DNA of 64,000 nucleotides from Ignelater luminosus. Lineage: Eukaryota; Arthropoda; Insecta; Coleoptera; Elateridae. Position 1 is the first letter of the stretch; every line of letters begins with the position of its first letter. A program made the position numbers and the translations under genes. The notes beneath the pieces were generated by a model. That model was not told the origin of the DNA. It made no database searches and worked only from the letters and a program-made list of their open reading frames with translations. The stretch is from contig VTPC01008113.1 in the NCBI GenBank assembly GCA_011009095.1, positions 65,379 to 129,378 on the forward strand, in the 5' to 3' direction. Of the stretch, positions 1-12,640 are shown piece by piece.

Positions 1-650
1 TTATATTTTAATATTTCATAAAGATAGATTAAAGAATTGGAAGTTGCATTTCTATTAAAAACAGGCGCTTGTGTTTCAACTTAGTAGTATTAAACACAAA
101 TAAGCATCAACTACATGTAGGGGAAAACCTTGGCGATCCATTCAAGTAATTAATGTAAACAAATATGGTCGCTAATTAACGTTGAGTGTTACTAGCTTGT
201 TATCGGTTTCATTTGTTTATTTTAAAAGAAATTATTAAAGTAGAAAATAAACAAAAGGCTGCACACAGGTGAGTTTTCGAAATTCTTTAATTTTAACTTC
301 TTATCTATGCGGAGATTAGTTAGTTTTTTATTATGTAGAGTTGCAGTTATTTATTTACAACTTAAGGCCGCCAGATGAGTCTAGCTAATTTTAAATTTTT
401 TAAATTTTCCTAACATACATAAAAAATATTTTATACAAAATTAACAACAAATTAATAACAACAATAATAAATAAGCCAAGCTCTAGTGCACGCGCCTAGG
501 ATTATCAAACATACCAAGCTCTTTGATAAATTAATAATAGTTAATAAAGTTATATTAAATATCAAGAGCTTTTATAACTTTCCACAATAGTAAATTAGAA
601 AAGTTGAAGATAGTTTCATATATCAAAAACATTACTTTTCAGAGGATTAC
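1..650. other. AT-rich non-coding stretch with one imperfect hairpin
   Basis: No gene or element recognised. An inverted repeat pairs AAGCTCTTTGATA (about 515-527) with TATCAAGAGCTT (about 558-571), with one unpaired base. This should be intron or intergenic sequence downstream of invadolysin exon 3. Confidence 0.5.
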
Positions 651-1181
651 TGCAAACAACGTAGTATATAACGGGTGTATCAAAAAGCCGCTTCGTCATT
701 TTCCACTAAATTTTTAAATGTTAAATATCAATTTCACATACAGCTTTCCACTATTTTCCATCAAAATAAAACCGTGACAGAACCCACAAGTTCGTTTACT
801 GTCCGAAAATTTTAATCACTGTTACACGCATTAAAAAATTGAGAAAACCAATTTCTCTGACAGATTAGCTACTGGAAAAAAATTTGAAACTCAATTTATT
901 CGGAAACAATGCATCTTACGAGAAAAAAGGCAAGAGTAGCTCCATTTGCTAAATCAAGTGCAGATTCCAAGAACGACAAAATTATTTATTTTTCTAGTAG
1001 TAGACATTGCAACAGAATCTTATGAAAACGATTTAAGAGTGACTTTTTTATGCAAAATTTTAAATATGAGTCTTGGAAATAACAATTTCTCATTTCTAAC
1101 ATACGACGGTGGATCAAATACAAATGAGCCTTTTATAATAAAAACTTTATTTTTCAAAATTAATTCAAAATTACATTTTCA

Positions 1182-1718
1182 CTATTTTTCTTCATAATCA
1201 CCCACCTTATCTATACATTTTTTCCAGCGGATTGCTAATTTTTTAATGCCGTTTTCACAAAATAAGAACGTGTCATAAGTGAATTACTCACGAATTGTTC
1301 TACCTCTTCACTGTTCGTGAAGCGCCCTCCACCAAGAGCTTCCTTGAGTGGCCAAACATGTGGAAGTCACAGGATGCATGTCGGTCAATTTTTGTTGGGT
1401 TACAGCTGCAGTATGAGGCTTCGCATTGTCATGGAGGAGCAACACACTTCTGATAGAAATCCCACGCCTTTCGAATAATTGATTGAACGCTTTCGTACGA
1501 GATTTCGAATTCCTGTGAGGTGGTATTGTCTTCAATGATGTTTTCTGAGGTCATGCTGGTGCCTGGACGCCGGCCACGGTTCACCTCCTTTCATGAACTC
1601 ACTACACCAATGCTTCTTTCCCCGAACTGTGCGAATAACGACGATGAATTTCAGCCGCATTGACATTTTCATTAACAAGAAATTTGATAATCACACGTTG
1701 TGCGAAGGAGGGAGGCAT
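1182..1718 (-). pseudogene. mariner transposase, decayed and internally deleted
   Basis: Remnant of an IS630/Tc1/mariner transposase (cut-and-paste, TA target). The minus-strand start at 1718 reads MPPSFAQRVIIKFLVNE then NAAEIHRR, matching the N-terminal helix-turn-helix of the mariner lineage with MPPSFAQR starts. A stop follows after about 38 codons. The DNA then jumps to the catalytic region: SVLLLHDNAKPHTA contains the second catalytic Asp. A frameshift near 1385 is needed to reach DFHMFGPLKEALGGGRF, with the third Asp. The C-terminus reads RWKKCIDKVGDYEEK and stops at 1182. The first catalytic Asp region is missing. Clear terminal inverted repeats were not found on either side. Confidence 0.85.
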
Positions 1719-2039
1719 GTTTCACCCGTCGTGAAGGCAACCGAAAGAGGGGCCGAAGTGAGGCATCAAGATCGTTGCTCCTTTCCAGACATCCCTCCCC
1801 ACTGACCACAAACGCCTGTAACTAATTTTGTTTTTTTTTCTTTTTGTTAAGTAGGTTTTCTGGTTTATCATTAAATTATTAAAATTTCATAATATTTATA
1901 ATTAATCTTATTGCGTTTTCCAAAAAAGTAAATCTTATTTCTAACCAGCAAAAATTGAGGAATTTTGACATTGACATGTATTATAGAAAACAAACCATTT
2001 TGGTTTTAAAATCTGTAAAAATGGGCATTACTGTATACA

Positions 2040-3560
2040 GTTTATTAACTTCACGTTCTTCCTCTCGAACGAGTTCTACACTCACTTTCATGAACATCAA
2101 TTGAATTGGTTTGCAGATCAATATCAATAAAGTTCGCGAATTGACCCAAGCATCTCTCTCTTTCCTTTAACGTATCTACTAAAGCCATAGAAAACATAAA
2201 TTCGTCAGTGTGCTGCCCTTTTGTTTATAAAGACTAAACTCAGAGTTGCAGTCTAACCTCCACTTACAAATTGACTTCAAATAGGAACTATTCTCAATAT
2301 TATAAATCTTTAAAATACTAGATGCTGTTTTCCAAGAAGTTCTTGAAAATCAACTTCATATGAGGTGTCATCTACCCGTATATTCGTGAGAAAATGTTGT
2401 TCCTTAGTCTCTGTCAGTACTACTAGGCTTGGGAAAGGGTCATTATGAATAGCATTGACAACTGGTCTCAAAATATTATATTTTCAAACAGATAAATTTC
2501 AATCAAAATAGCTTCCCACTGCTTGCAATTATGCTGAGGCAGTAGCTCCATCACTGTTCGTTTTTTAGTCTTCTTCAAATGGCTTTTGAGGTCTTCCTCG
2601 GTTGATAGGATGTCCTCGATTGGTTACAAATGTTAGTTTAACAATGGCATCGAGTCAAGTTGCATTGCGGTTGTCAAAAACTGTGCGAGTTCCGTGATAC
2701 TCTTTTCACACTATTTAGCCGCTGATAATGATTAAAATTCTTGGTCTATATCCACAGTGCACTCATCAAGTCAATATTGTAGAAACAAATTTTTAGGCAG
2801 ACCAATGCGAGTTTTGGCCATAAAAGCATAAACTACGTACTATAGAGACATCAATATATCAAAAACCTCAAACATGATTTTAGACGTATTCTTCACTCTC
2901 TAACATAGCAGAGAGATTTATTAACACAATCACGTACTGTTCAGTTCTTCTGAAGCTCTCCTATCTTTCTTCGTATAATACTCCCTCCATAAAAAAGTCA
3001 GAAAATTTTGAACAGCCGTTTTGAAACATCTGTCTTTGGAATTGACATAATAAAGGTGTGTATTACAGTCCTCAGTCATTGATTATGTTTTCCAGCTAGC
3101 ACTCTACTAATAGCCTTCACTATCGTCGCCCTATACTGACATTCCAAAGACAGTAGCATTTCATGTTTCAATTATTTATATAGGTAACACTGATACTTTT
3201 GCTTAGGATAGATACTCTAAAGATGTATCGTTAGAACGTTCCACAACTCTGCATTGTTTTTCTCAGTGTCTTCTAAAGCAAGAAGGTAGCATATTTGAGC
3301 TTTTAAAAAAGTCAAATCGTCACGGCGGGAATATACGCAATGCTATGTCCAAACAAGTGAAGATACATTAGAGAGTTAACAAGACTGCCTATACTTCCTT
3401 TTCTGCTTTTTTGATCAATGGTTCTCAACAGTTTACACAATGAGAAGCATTCTGAACATTTTTAACTTTCCTCGAGTCAATTGAAATAAACGTGTCGTGA
3501 TCCCAAAAAGACTGTTGGTGGGATTCGAACAAAGTTCTAATCAATATTTGCTTCAAAGTT
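2040..3560 (-). pseudogene. Decayed coding-like region, unidentified
   Basis: Base composition is less AT-rich than the flanks. The minus strand has protein-like segments broken by stops and frameshifts, for example IEDILSTEEDLKSHLKKTKK followed by RTVMELLPQHNCKQWEAI (about 2500-2620), and further fragments around 3000-3070 and 3420-3560. I do not recognise the family. A host pseudogene or a transposon-encoded protein are both possible. It has no intact start or catalytic motif that I can name. Confidence 0.35.
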
Positions 3561-5329
3561 TTGACCTTTCCCGTATTGAGCTTTAATTTCTCAATATATA
3601 TATCATTTCTGAAAATAGATATATTGGTATTGTTGGAAATATTTTTAAATTCTCTTTATGTTTATGACTTGTATCTAAAATTCAAATTATCCCTGTAGAA
3701 AAACAAAATCAGTACGGTGCAAACTTCATCGCTCTATCTCTAATAATAACCGAGATACCCCATGAATATATAGAAATGAGATATTGTACATCTGCTTCAG
3801 GAATGAATAACGTTAAAATTGATAAATTGAGACCAAGAAAAAAACACAATTACCTTGTTGGAATCAGCAAGCAATGAGGAGTAATAGTTTATTAGAATGT
3901 ACAGAATGTTCCATTTAAAAACGTGTATGTCATTTAATAAATTAAGTTTGTCTTAATCATTTTTTAAAGGAAGCATAATCGAGATATCTACTAGAATTTC
4001 CTTTATCTCTTACACCCTGTATATCTAGACTTGTTCTTTAATTTCTGTGGCCTTTGATAAAATGTTACATTGTAAAGTAAAATGCATTTTGATGGTTTTT
4101 GTTCTTTGTTACTTTTTGGTAACAATTCAGTTTCGCTTGTAAAACAAACTAACGACATTTTTAAAAATCGTATATATCAAGATTTTAAATTATTTTAAGT
4201 ACCTTTTTGAAGATTTTCATATAAGAAAATGTAATTTATTGCCTAATTTAAAAATTGAATTTAAATTACAGCATGTCTCTAAACATTTCAAAGAAACCAA
4301 AATATTATGTTGATTTCGGTACGAAAACAATAAAACCCAAAAAGGAGCGAACATACTATACATAAATGCAAGAGGTATGTGCATACATTTTCTAAAGTAC
4401 CTATATAAAGAGTACAGACGATTCACAACACGCACGGCAAAATCTAGTGTTATTAAAGCAAATCGATGATGTCATCTGTTCGTCAAGAAACTTGCAAAAA
4501 TTTACTTTTACTTTTTTTGAGATACAAGCAGATTTTAGAATTGTTCATAATGGACATGATATCACGTACAGTTCTTATTCAAGTCTAATCACCATTATGT
4601 ATTTTGTATCAGACAATCTTAACAAAAAAAAATAATTTCGGTGAGAAATACCACGCAATGTAAAAATTAAAATAAAGGAATGAAAATTAATTAAATCGAA
4701 CGAATTCTCTTCTAATTAAGGGGAGAAATACTAAACAGTTCATTAGAGTCGACTCAAAACATCAAATAATTGAGAACAAATGACGTGCTCGACGCTGAAG
4801 AGAGTACAAAAGAAAATTAATAACTATGTAAATCAACCAACGTAAAAAAAATTCGAGATAAAAGGTTACTCATTCAGGAAGAGATATGTGTAACAAGCGA
4901 AAAATTGTAAACTTGAATGATTTGATAATGCACAAGTGTTATAACGCGCTATATCAGTGGAAGTGGAAACAAAAAGCAACACAATTAAATAACAAAAGTG
5001 TTCACCTTCTGTTTTTGATATTTAAACGTGTAATTAATAACAACCGTAGTGAATAATTTGCAAATGTACAAAAGTAAAAAGGGACTGGTTGCATTCATTT
5101 ATCCTGTGGCAAAAACCGACAGGGAAATCTTTGAAAGAGGATCATATTTCAAAACATTCACATTAAAAAATAGAAAACAATTGCTTTTTACGTTTTAGGA
5201 TTTTAAAGTAGGAATATACCATCCATGCCGACTTGATAGTCTTATTATATTTGCCTGTGGTTTCAAACTATAGTAAGAGTAACGTATTTCTGTAACACGA
5301 AAATAAAATAAAAATTTATTTTCACTTAC
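3561..5329. other. Non-coding, one MITE-type terminus
   Basis: Mostly featureless AT-rich sequence. The string ACACCCTGTATAT at 4012-4024 is one end of the dispersed short repeats that share the TACAGGGTG terminus across this window; its partner end was not found. Open frames here are short and without family resemblance. Confidence 0.4.
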
Positions 5330-5360
5330 ATTTATAAGCTCGAATCTTTCCGGATCTAAC
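5330..5360 (-). CDS. Invadolysin: Invadolysin, exon 3 (31-nt microexon)
   Basis: A 31-nt exon between a minus-strand acceptor (TTTTTATTGCAG, forward CTGC at 361-364) and a strong donor (GTAAGTG). Its first base completes the arginine codon begun in exon 2. The next ten codons read LDPERFELIN, so the protein continues ...DESVYR-LDPERFELIN, the family segment that normally precedes NT-VLPQA. It exits in phase 0. The exon is too short for gene finders that work on open frames; it was recognised from splice sites and frame continuity. The 60-bp intron (5361-5420) between this and exon 2 is near the lower size limit for insect introns. The next exon was not found between 1 and 5329 and probably lies outside the window. 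Confidence 0.85.
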
Positions 5361-5420
5361 CTGCAATAAAAAGAGAAACATTACCATATTTTTAAATAAA
5401 TAATGTAATTTTTCTTTTAC

Positions 5421-5521
5421 CTGTAGACGCTTTCATCGTACCAAAGTAAAATTCTTAATGGTTGATCTATATTTCGTTTCCGCATAACGTGTTCTGGTTC
5501 TATGTGTACTCCATTAACAAC
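5421..5521 (-). CDS. Invadolysin: Invadolysin, exon 2
   Basis: A 101-nt internal exon. On the minus strand it is preceded by a pyrimidine-rich acceptor (CTGATTCCTTACAG) and followed by a GTAAAAG donor. Entered in phase 0 it encodes 33 residues, VVNGVHIEPEHVMRKR then NIDQPLRILLWYDESVY, and leaves two bases (AG) that complete an arginine codon with exon 3. The motifs GVHIEPEH, DQPLRI and YDESVYRL are characteristic of the segment of insect leishmanolysin-like peptidases just before the metzincin domain. The MRKR stretch is a plausible propeptide-processing site, though this is inference. The intron separating it from exon 1 is about 39 kb; that separating it from exon 3 is 60 bp. Confidence 0.88.
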
Positions 5522-5522
5522 C

Positions 5523-7739
5523 TGTAAGGAATCAGAAAATGTTAATTAGATTGTGTTTACATAATACGACAAACTCAATAGCAAGATAAACCAGAAAGAA
5601 TTAAAATCTAAGACTGAAGAGGTGTATTACGAAAGCAATTATGCAAATAATTAAATCATTTTTCAAATTCCAGAATTTTAAGCTTATTTTATTTATTTAT
5701 TTAAATATATAACGCATATAATTTCTATCGAATCGAATTTCAATATTTTGAGTGAAGCGAATCTTTAAAGTACCAAATTATGGAAAACGGTAGTACATAA
5801 AAAACTTTTATTTCTTTAAACTAAGTAGGCAATGTCAAAGACAAACATAATTCTATAACTAAACTGCCTTATCATTGTATTAAGAAAACAATCCATGCTC
5901 TTCAATAGTCCAGGAACGTTTTTTGCTCTACTCTATGTACAGCACTACATGTTGTCATAGCGTCTGATGAACGACTTTTACTTATCTCCAGTTAGGGGCA
6001 AAATGAGAATTTATCCCAATTGCCATGTTTCAAGAACTATTAAAGGGATTTCTATCCCATTAGGTATGTTGGCATAGAAGTAATCAAAAACTTTCAGTAA
6101 CTACCACGAGCAACGTGGCGCCCCTTTACCTTTTGAAAAATATCGAGATGAGCCTGGAGGGCCTTGAGTATATGTCTACAGACATTGCAAAGCCACTTCT
6201 TTATCGTTCCAGGTTGTAAATGGCAGACCTCTATACAATTTGCCCAAGTTTTTCGGTGAAAAGCAAAACACCGATCACGGATTTTTGTAAAACTCTTAAC
6301 AATCGATATGCTTGATGCTCATGAAAGTGCATTTTGGGACTTCTTTTGGCATGAATGATATTTAATGACTCGAGTTAGTTAGGTGTGGACGATCTTCCAT
6401 TGTTTGGTCACGATAATTTGTAAAATCTTGTTTTCTCTTCGCATACCTGCTGCGAAAAGCTTGTATAACTATACCATGAAAACTAACTTGATTGTCAAAT
6501 TTGAAAAAACTCGTCCACTTTAAAACAAATAACACAGCGAGCAAGGCAAATTGAGTGTCTACATCTATGGGTCCGCCATTTTGATTTTTTTTAACAAAAG
6601 ACAGTGCAACCAACCCATTGATACAACTCAATTATATATAATTATTAATTAACTAATTTAAATAATTCGAGTGGGGGATAAATTAGATTGTTACTAAGTT
6701 TGATTATTACCGTTTACGCGAACAAAGATATTTCTCCTGTATAAGGTATGTTGTAAGAATTGTGAATCACTAATCCAAAATTTAGTTTTTTTAAAATTAG
6801 CATTTAGCTTACAATTAATAAGATATAAATATAAGATCCAGTTTAGTATTGTAATGTAAATATAGAAAACATTCTAGAGTTAATTTTTCATAGTTTGCAT
6901 CTTTTATTTAAAAATCTAATAATGAGTTTCCAATAAGAAAACGGAAATTCGAGGAATGCTCAATACCTTCTTATAATAACTTGAATAGTCTTGAACCAAT
7001 CATCGATAAGTTTATTTTAAATTGATAACGTCAAGGTTCTTTAAAATTCTAGAACTAAAACTTTTAATTGAAAAATTAACTTTTCTCGAAAGATACACTA
7101 ACTTGAAGTTTCAATTTAAATCAACAAAGCTAACAAAACAATTTTCTTCTATTCAGGTAGATGGAAAAACTTCCGCTGGTTGTTTTTGCTTGTAATTTGT
7201 TTTCCAAAGATGCCCCGTGTAAGCACTCATGTTACATATTATGTAAATTATGCTAATGATTCTTGCCATGAATCGAAATGACGTTTTATTGTAGTTTTAA
7301 TATACATTGGCAAAACGTGAAAACAAATTAAGGTTAAAAGCTAAAACATCAGATTATGTTTCTAATGTGAATGTAATAAACAAACCTAAAACAAAAGTTA
7401 CGTTGTTTATTTACTAAATGATTAGCAGCTTAATTAAAGGCAAATCCATAGCTTCTTACACAAACCGAAAAACAAACAAGCGTCTAAATCCCTTACGGCA
7501 ACAAAGAGATTAACACATGCCTTTATTATACCGTGTGTCTCCGGAAAGACAAACATATATTCTGCTTTATATGTTTGTTTTGATAATTCAAGTTGTTTTG
7601 TTGGGCAATAAAAATCGTCATTGGTGTCAAAGAATATTTTTTAACTAACGAATTACATAGAAATAATTTTTAATAAAAGTTGTATACCAACATAAGAGAG
7701 CAAATAGTTGGAAGTTCACATTCAGATATTGTGTATGCC
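5523..7739. other. Intronic stretch, unidentified moderately GC-richer block at 5950-6640
   Basis: Start of intron 1 as read from exon 2. A block around 5950-6640 is less AT-rich than its flanks and has an 89-codon minus-strand frame (6362-6631). I could not match it to any family; it may be an old repeat. The remainder is AT-rich with no recognisable element. Confidence 0.35.
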
Positions 7740-8180
7740 ACTTGTTACTGAAAACGCTGTTCTATGGCCTTAAATTGATTTCATCCTTCCACTGTTAAAA
7801 ACTATTATTGAGATTTTTTCACAGGTCGATTCTTTCACGAAGTTTGGTCAGAACTTCGATGAAAACAATTTATGTTTGGCATGGTCATTCCAACTTGTTT
7901 AAACTTTCAATGCATAGATTACTGTTTCACTTTAGGACTGCCTTGGATTCGTTCCAGGATATCGAAAAAAATGTTTATGATAATCGTTTTCAATTCTTTA
8001 ATGTTCTCATCTGTTTTTGAGGTGACTGGTCGACTCAGATTGTCTTGCGCCTCTTCCTGACGTTTTATTCTACTTATAAACTTAAAAACCTTCTAGAAAA
8101 CGTGCCATTTCCGTTGCAGATTTGTTTAGTTTGTCAGAAGATTCCAGAATAAATCGAACAGGGTAATTGATGAAGAGTCA
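7740..8180 (-). pseudogene. mariner-like transposase fragment
   Basis: Minus-strand reading with several frameshifts gives the HTH-to-catalytic linker of a mariner transposase (RPVTSKTDENIKELKTII, equivalent to the RP-SKTDENI linker). It is followed by DILERIQGSPKV, equivalent to the segment before the first catalytic Asp, then EVLTKLRERID, equivalent to the segment after it, and finally a QWKDEIN piece resembling the C-terminus. The catalytic Asp motifs themselves are deleted or unrecognisable. The lineage looks different from the 1182-1718 copy. The right-hand plus-strand open frames here are shadows. Boundaries are approximate. Confidence 0.55.
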
Positions 8181-8854
8181 AAAACAGACTCGACCCTAGA
8201 GAGAAGGTTCAAGGTAAACGAAGTTCTCTCTTCTATTCTGTTATGGTTGTTTATTATTACTAGCTAGCAGAGAAAACAATTCGGCTATTTAATATCCATA
8301 CTCTGTAAGGCTAGTGCAGATATAATTTTCGAAGAAATCAGAAACATTAAAGCTACTTATCGATAACTATTGTATCTCTATCACGTCCAATGATATCAAT
8401 CAAGGCTAGTCCGGTGCACTTGTATGTCTTTCTTTGCGATGCTACAATGCTACAGAGCTTATGAGATGTCACACTCATGATACACTGGCAACAAAAGGGA
8501 AAGACCCGCCAGGTCATTAACATGGGTTCTTATAAGCTCACAGTTTTTAAATCCGATGATGTTCAATTGACAGCCAGTGTTGTCGCCTATAAAGGGTCTT
8601 TGTATAAAAAAAGTAATCTTTTGAGTAGAGACAAAAACCCAAAAAGTTTAATTTTTATAATTGCTTTCCAGTTTTTAGTTTTATTTATGAAGTCAACAGT
8701 ACACAATGCAGAGGACGGTGCTTAACCTTCTTTTCCTGCTAAGTTCTTGCACTGTTTCCTGTTTTTGTTGTAGTACGTTGTGTTTGTCAGCTTGTTTTAT
8801 TGTTGTGTAAAGTTTGTCTTATTATTTTGCATTGCCAAGAATGACTAAACCAAA
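8181..8854. other. Sequence upstream of the Mutator-like transposase
   Basis: Probably partly the 5' region of the Mutator-like element that begins coding at 8855. An 82-codon plus frame (8477-8725) has no recognisable motif. A lone TATCGATA at 8358 is not supported by other promoter signals. Terminal inverted repeats of the element were not found by eye. Confidence 0.3.
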
Positions 8855-10303
8855 ATGAGTTTTCAAAAAACAAGAAAGCAGGAAGTGTTCAGTGGCAAAA
8901 GGTATGATCCTAAAGCAATACTTGATTTGACAATAACGCCTACGGGATCTCAAGAATGGGAAGAAGTAACCTCTGGTTCTGCTGTTTCCGACTCAAAAGT
9001 TAGTAGCAATCTGAAGAACTATAATGAGTTTGGATGCGAAGATGTTTATGACATACTAAATGTGTAAGCATTAGGATTACTAGCAAAATGCAAAGCTGAA
9101 GTGAGGTATCGCACTTGGAATTTGCTCCAGAAATGGGCTAGCTGCAACAGTAGCAATACGATGCATAAAGTGTTCTTCCGAGAGCGAAGTAAGAAATTCC
9201 TCAAAAATACTTATAATCTAGGTGGTTACGTTTCACTCGGAAGTGATGCCTATCTTTTTTTCATATTTTTAGATTCAAACAAATCTATCGAGACAATAAA
9301 TATAGAACTCTTGTACAGCCTGAGAGCAATAAGAAAAGGGCCCACTGCTGCAGGAACGTTTTGTAGGCTGATGAACCTACCACCACCAACACTCAAAGTT
9401 CAGCCAATCAAAAAAGTAAGCTAGTGACTCTTTCAGTCTGCATGAGACGTAAGATACTTTCATTGCGCTGCATCAGGTTGATATATATCGTTGAACTGTT
9501 TGCTACAAAACAGATTGCTGCTGTGGAGGAGACATCTCTCTTGAGTGGAAAAAGAGATTGTGTCGGCTGCGAGTTTAAATTCAGGAAAGATAGTTGATAT
9601 AGAAGTGGAGCAGAGAGAATCACTTTCGCTCACTGCCTACTTACAACGTGAGGTATACTCAGTAGGTAGGTAATGGAAATTCTAAGGAATTTTTAAATGT
9701 CGCTGACAAAAAAACCCTTTGGGGATGTCGTCAATGTCAAAAAGTTAGAGTGTGTTGGACACATACAAAAAATAATGCGAAAATTAAACTCTATTGCAAC
9801 AAAAAGATTGAAAGACGGCAAGCGAATCGGCGGAAAAGGTCGGCTGACCGAATTGATAAAATCCAAACTTTGCTATTAGGAGAAATGTTGGCAATTTCGA
9901 TAATATGAAAAGAGCTGTGTGGTCAACCTTCTTTTATATAGATTCAAATGATGACTCGCTGGCCCATCAGCTTTGCGATCTTGATTGGTGTAAGTACAAA
10001 AAATATTCTGGGGAAACAAACACTCAAAACATGTTCATCTTCTCTGTTAGAAAAGTGTCTCCAAGGAGAGACCCAAAGAACTTGAACGAGAGTTTCACTA
10101 ACTCAGTATGGTCGCGAATCCCTAAAAATAAATTTGTGTGGGCCGCCGCCTGCTTCAATGACGGCAATATTACCAGTATTTTCCAAGAGCTCAGTATTGA
10201 GCCAGGCATGTTCTGTATAAAACGACTAAAAAAAGAAGACTTAGACAGAATTAAGAAATCTGACAATGATTTTAAAGAAGCTTCAAAGTTGACAAAGCAA
10301 TAG
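8855..10303 (+). pseudogene. Mutator-like (MULE) transposase, decayed
   Basis: Matches the Mutator-type transposase-domain proteins abundant in arthropod genomes. The start at 8855 has an ideal CAAAATG context. One frame runs 8855-9424 with an internal stop at 9065, ending in the family segment LRAIRKGPTAAGTFCRLMNL then PPPTLK. The part around 9425-9650 is eroded and apparently deleted in the catalytic core. Reading resumes with GNGNSKEFLNVADKK, KLECVGHIQK and GGKGRL in two frames (to 9879). A last frame, 9905-10303, carries MKRAVWSTFFY, NESFTNSVWSRIPKNKFV and CFNDGNI. The usual acidic GDGDSK motif reads GNGNSK, so its aspartates are lost. At least three frame breaks and one stop make the copy inactive. 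Confidence 0.8.
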
Positions 10304-12640
10304 AAGTCTCGAGCAAGATTATTTTTTTTTGGATCTCACTCCCTTAAAAATTTTTGTTCTACTCTGTATTAATAAAGCTTCAATCTTATATATGCTTGTT
10401 GAATTTTGAGTTGCTTGCTGATAATAATATCTGCAGATTCTTAAAACAAAACATTTTTTTAACAGAAAGTTTAGACGATTCCTCTCATATACTTCAGTTG
10501 TGCGTGTATTCTAGACATAAGTATGCTATTCACTAAAAGAGTTTGCAAATTACAATGAAAGATTTCTAGCTTTTCGTAATAAATGCATGTGTTGTAAAGA
10601 TATTATGAAGGAATTCAAGCGTATGTATGTTTACGTTTGTAATTTTTGAACCGCAGACCTCCATCTGACTAGATCGGTGCATTCTAAATTATTCATTTTT
10701 TACGTTGATTTTAGCTCGCATAAATTATTACGCTCATTATGAATTTATTGTAATAGAAACGAGGAAATTTTCTCAAGTGTTTTACACTTTTTCAGTACAC
10801 GTTTATTATGCAAAATTCCATGATGTAGAATAACCAAGAGGTTGCAAGTAAAACCTTCTGATAGATTCCCACGTTTAAACGTATAAATTTGGAAATAATT
10901 AATAACCTTTTCATCTAGGTAATACGAACGATGCTTTTAGATTATTAATCACCTTGGAGGGTTTATGCATGAAAGACAATTAATTTTGAGAATTAGGAAA
11001 AGGATGGTGCAATATTATTTCAATATCTCAACATTTTAATGTTTTTATAATATACCAACCTAAAAAATGCTAAAAGCTAAAATTCTTCAAAAGTATACAT
11101 AAAGTTTTATAACCTCTCAAATGAGATACACGTTAATGGATTTAATTCTACGCATGCCTCTTCAGTATTCTGTATAAAAGCTCACCCTGTAATAATTCAT
11201 TGCAAGTATTTTCCGTAAGTAACTTTATGGATTTTGTCAAAAGCAAACTTTCTTTATCAAAATTTACTACAAAAATCTAATTATGTAAAAGCATAATTGT
11301 TTTTAGACCCTAAAAAATTTACTGTCAGATAAGCGGCATAAACTGCACCTTGAACATGGGTTGAAGAAAGTTTAAACTTTGAAAAATTAATATTAATATT
11401 TACAAAATTCCTAGTTTTAAGAGCATGCATTAAATTTCTAAAGGTTTTTTCTACAGAAAGTTGTTCGAGTAAAGGTCAAGTTCAAGTTTATTTATTTATT
11501 TATATATTTTTATGGTTATTCTAGTTTTAGATTAAAAATGTTTTTCTTGATAAGTAAATAAAGTTTTTATTTTATTGTTGATAGCATGATAGCTGTTGGT
11601 TATTTATATTTAAAATGCTCTAAAAATGCTAATTTCGATAGTGTTCCACATATTCATTCAGACTTTACTAACGAGTATTTATGTGCGGAAAGGTTAAGTA
11701 AAAGCATCATACATCTTAACAGAATAATTAGAACGTTCATGTTTATAACTTTTTTCTTTAATGAGTACAAATCACTTAACTATCTATAAATTTTTATTTA
11801 TGTAGATCTTCGAATGTTAAGATACTTAAAACTTTTCAATTTCTGTGAAGATGATTTTGTCTGAAAGTAAAACGTTCTTTTTATTTCTTTAAATAAAATT
11901 CAATTTCACAATTTTGTAACAAAAAGGCATCTTAAGAATTTTTCAGCAAAAAAGAGAATCAATAACATTAGCAAATTGAATTAGCTTTTTCAAAAGCTAT
12001 AGAAGTTTTAATCTTTGCATAGCGATTTATTTTATTAGAAAAACAATTGCAATATCAATTGGGTAGACGACGATTTTGTGTACAAAACTTTCCTTCCTGT
12101 TAATTATATGGTTTAATTTTATACTTTCACAATGATCTTTTAGTTAAATACAGTCCTGAAGGGATGCAACGACTAAAACTAACCATAGATATTGTTAAAA
12201 TCTAAAATAGTTATTTGTAAAAATTTCTCTTTCTGGAAAAAATTTCTGATTTTACTTTTACCTACCGAAATAATTTGTCTTACGGTGAGTATAAAAGCAG
12301 AAATTTATAATTTCCTTGTAGAAATAAAAATATCTTTTTACAGAATTTAGAATAAAATGAATAGCGACTCGAAATTGACAAATTAGAAAGGTTTCTGAAA
12401 AATTTTCCTTTTCATTAATTTAATTAATTTTTTACAAATGGCTGAAATATTAAGTTTTTTTACACGAAAGGTTAAACAAAATTTCATGCAACATAATTTT
12501 CTTAAAATATCAAATCTTGGCGTGTCAAAACCGTGTTTATTTGATCATTATAAACATATTGACATTTTAATGCCTTTTTGATTTTTATTATAATGATTAT
12601 TAGGATTTAGCTTTGGAGCCTTTTCTTCAGGAGATTCTCA
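10304..12640. other. AT-rich intronic stretch
   Basis: Nothing recognised. Runs of A/T and short open frames only. The downstream flank of the Mutator-like element should end somewhere near its beginning, but no inverted repeat was identified. Confidence 0.45.

Noticed and set aside
3505..3540. tRNA T-arm-like string GTTCGAATCCCACC on the minus strand
   Set aside because: The flanking five bases do not form the T stem, and no acceptor, D or anticodon arms are present upstream.
8358..8365. Single TATCGATA octamer
   Set aside because: An isolated hit of this AT-rich palindrome is expected by chance a few times in 64 kb, and no coding start lies nearby.
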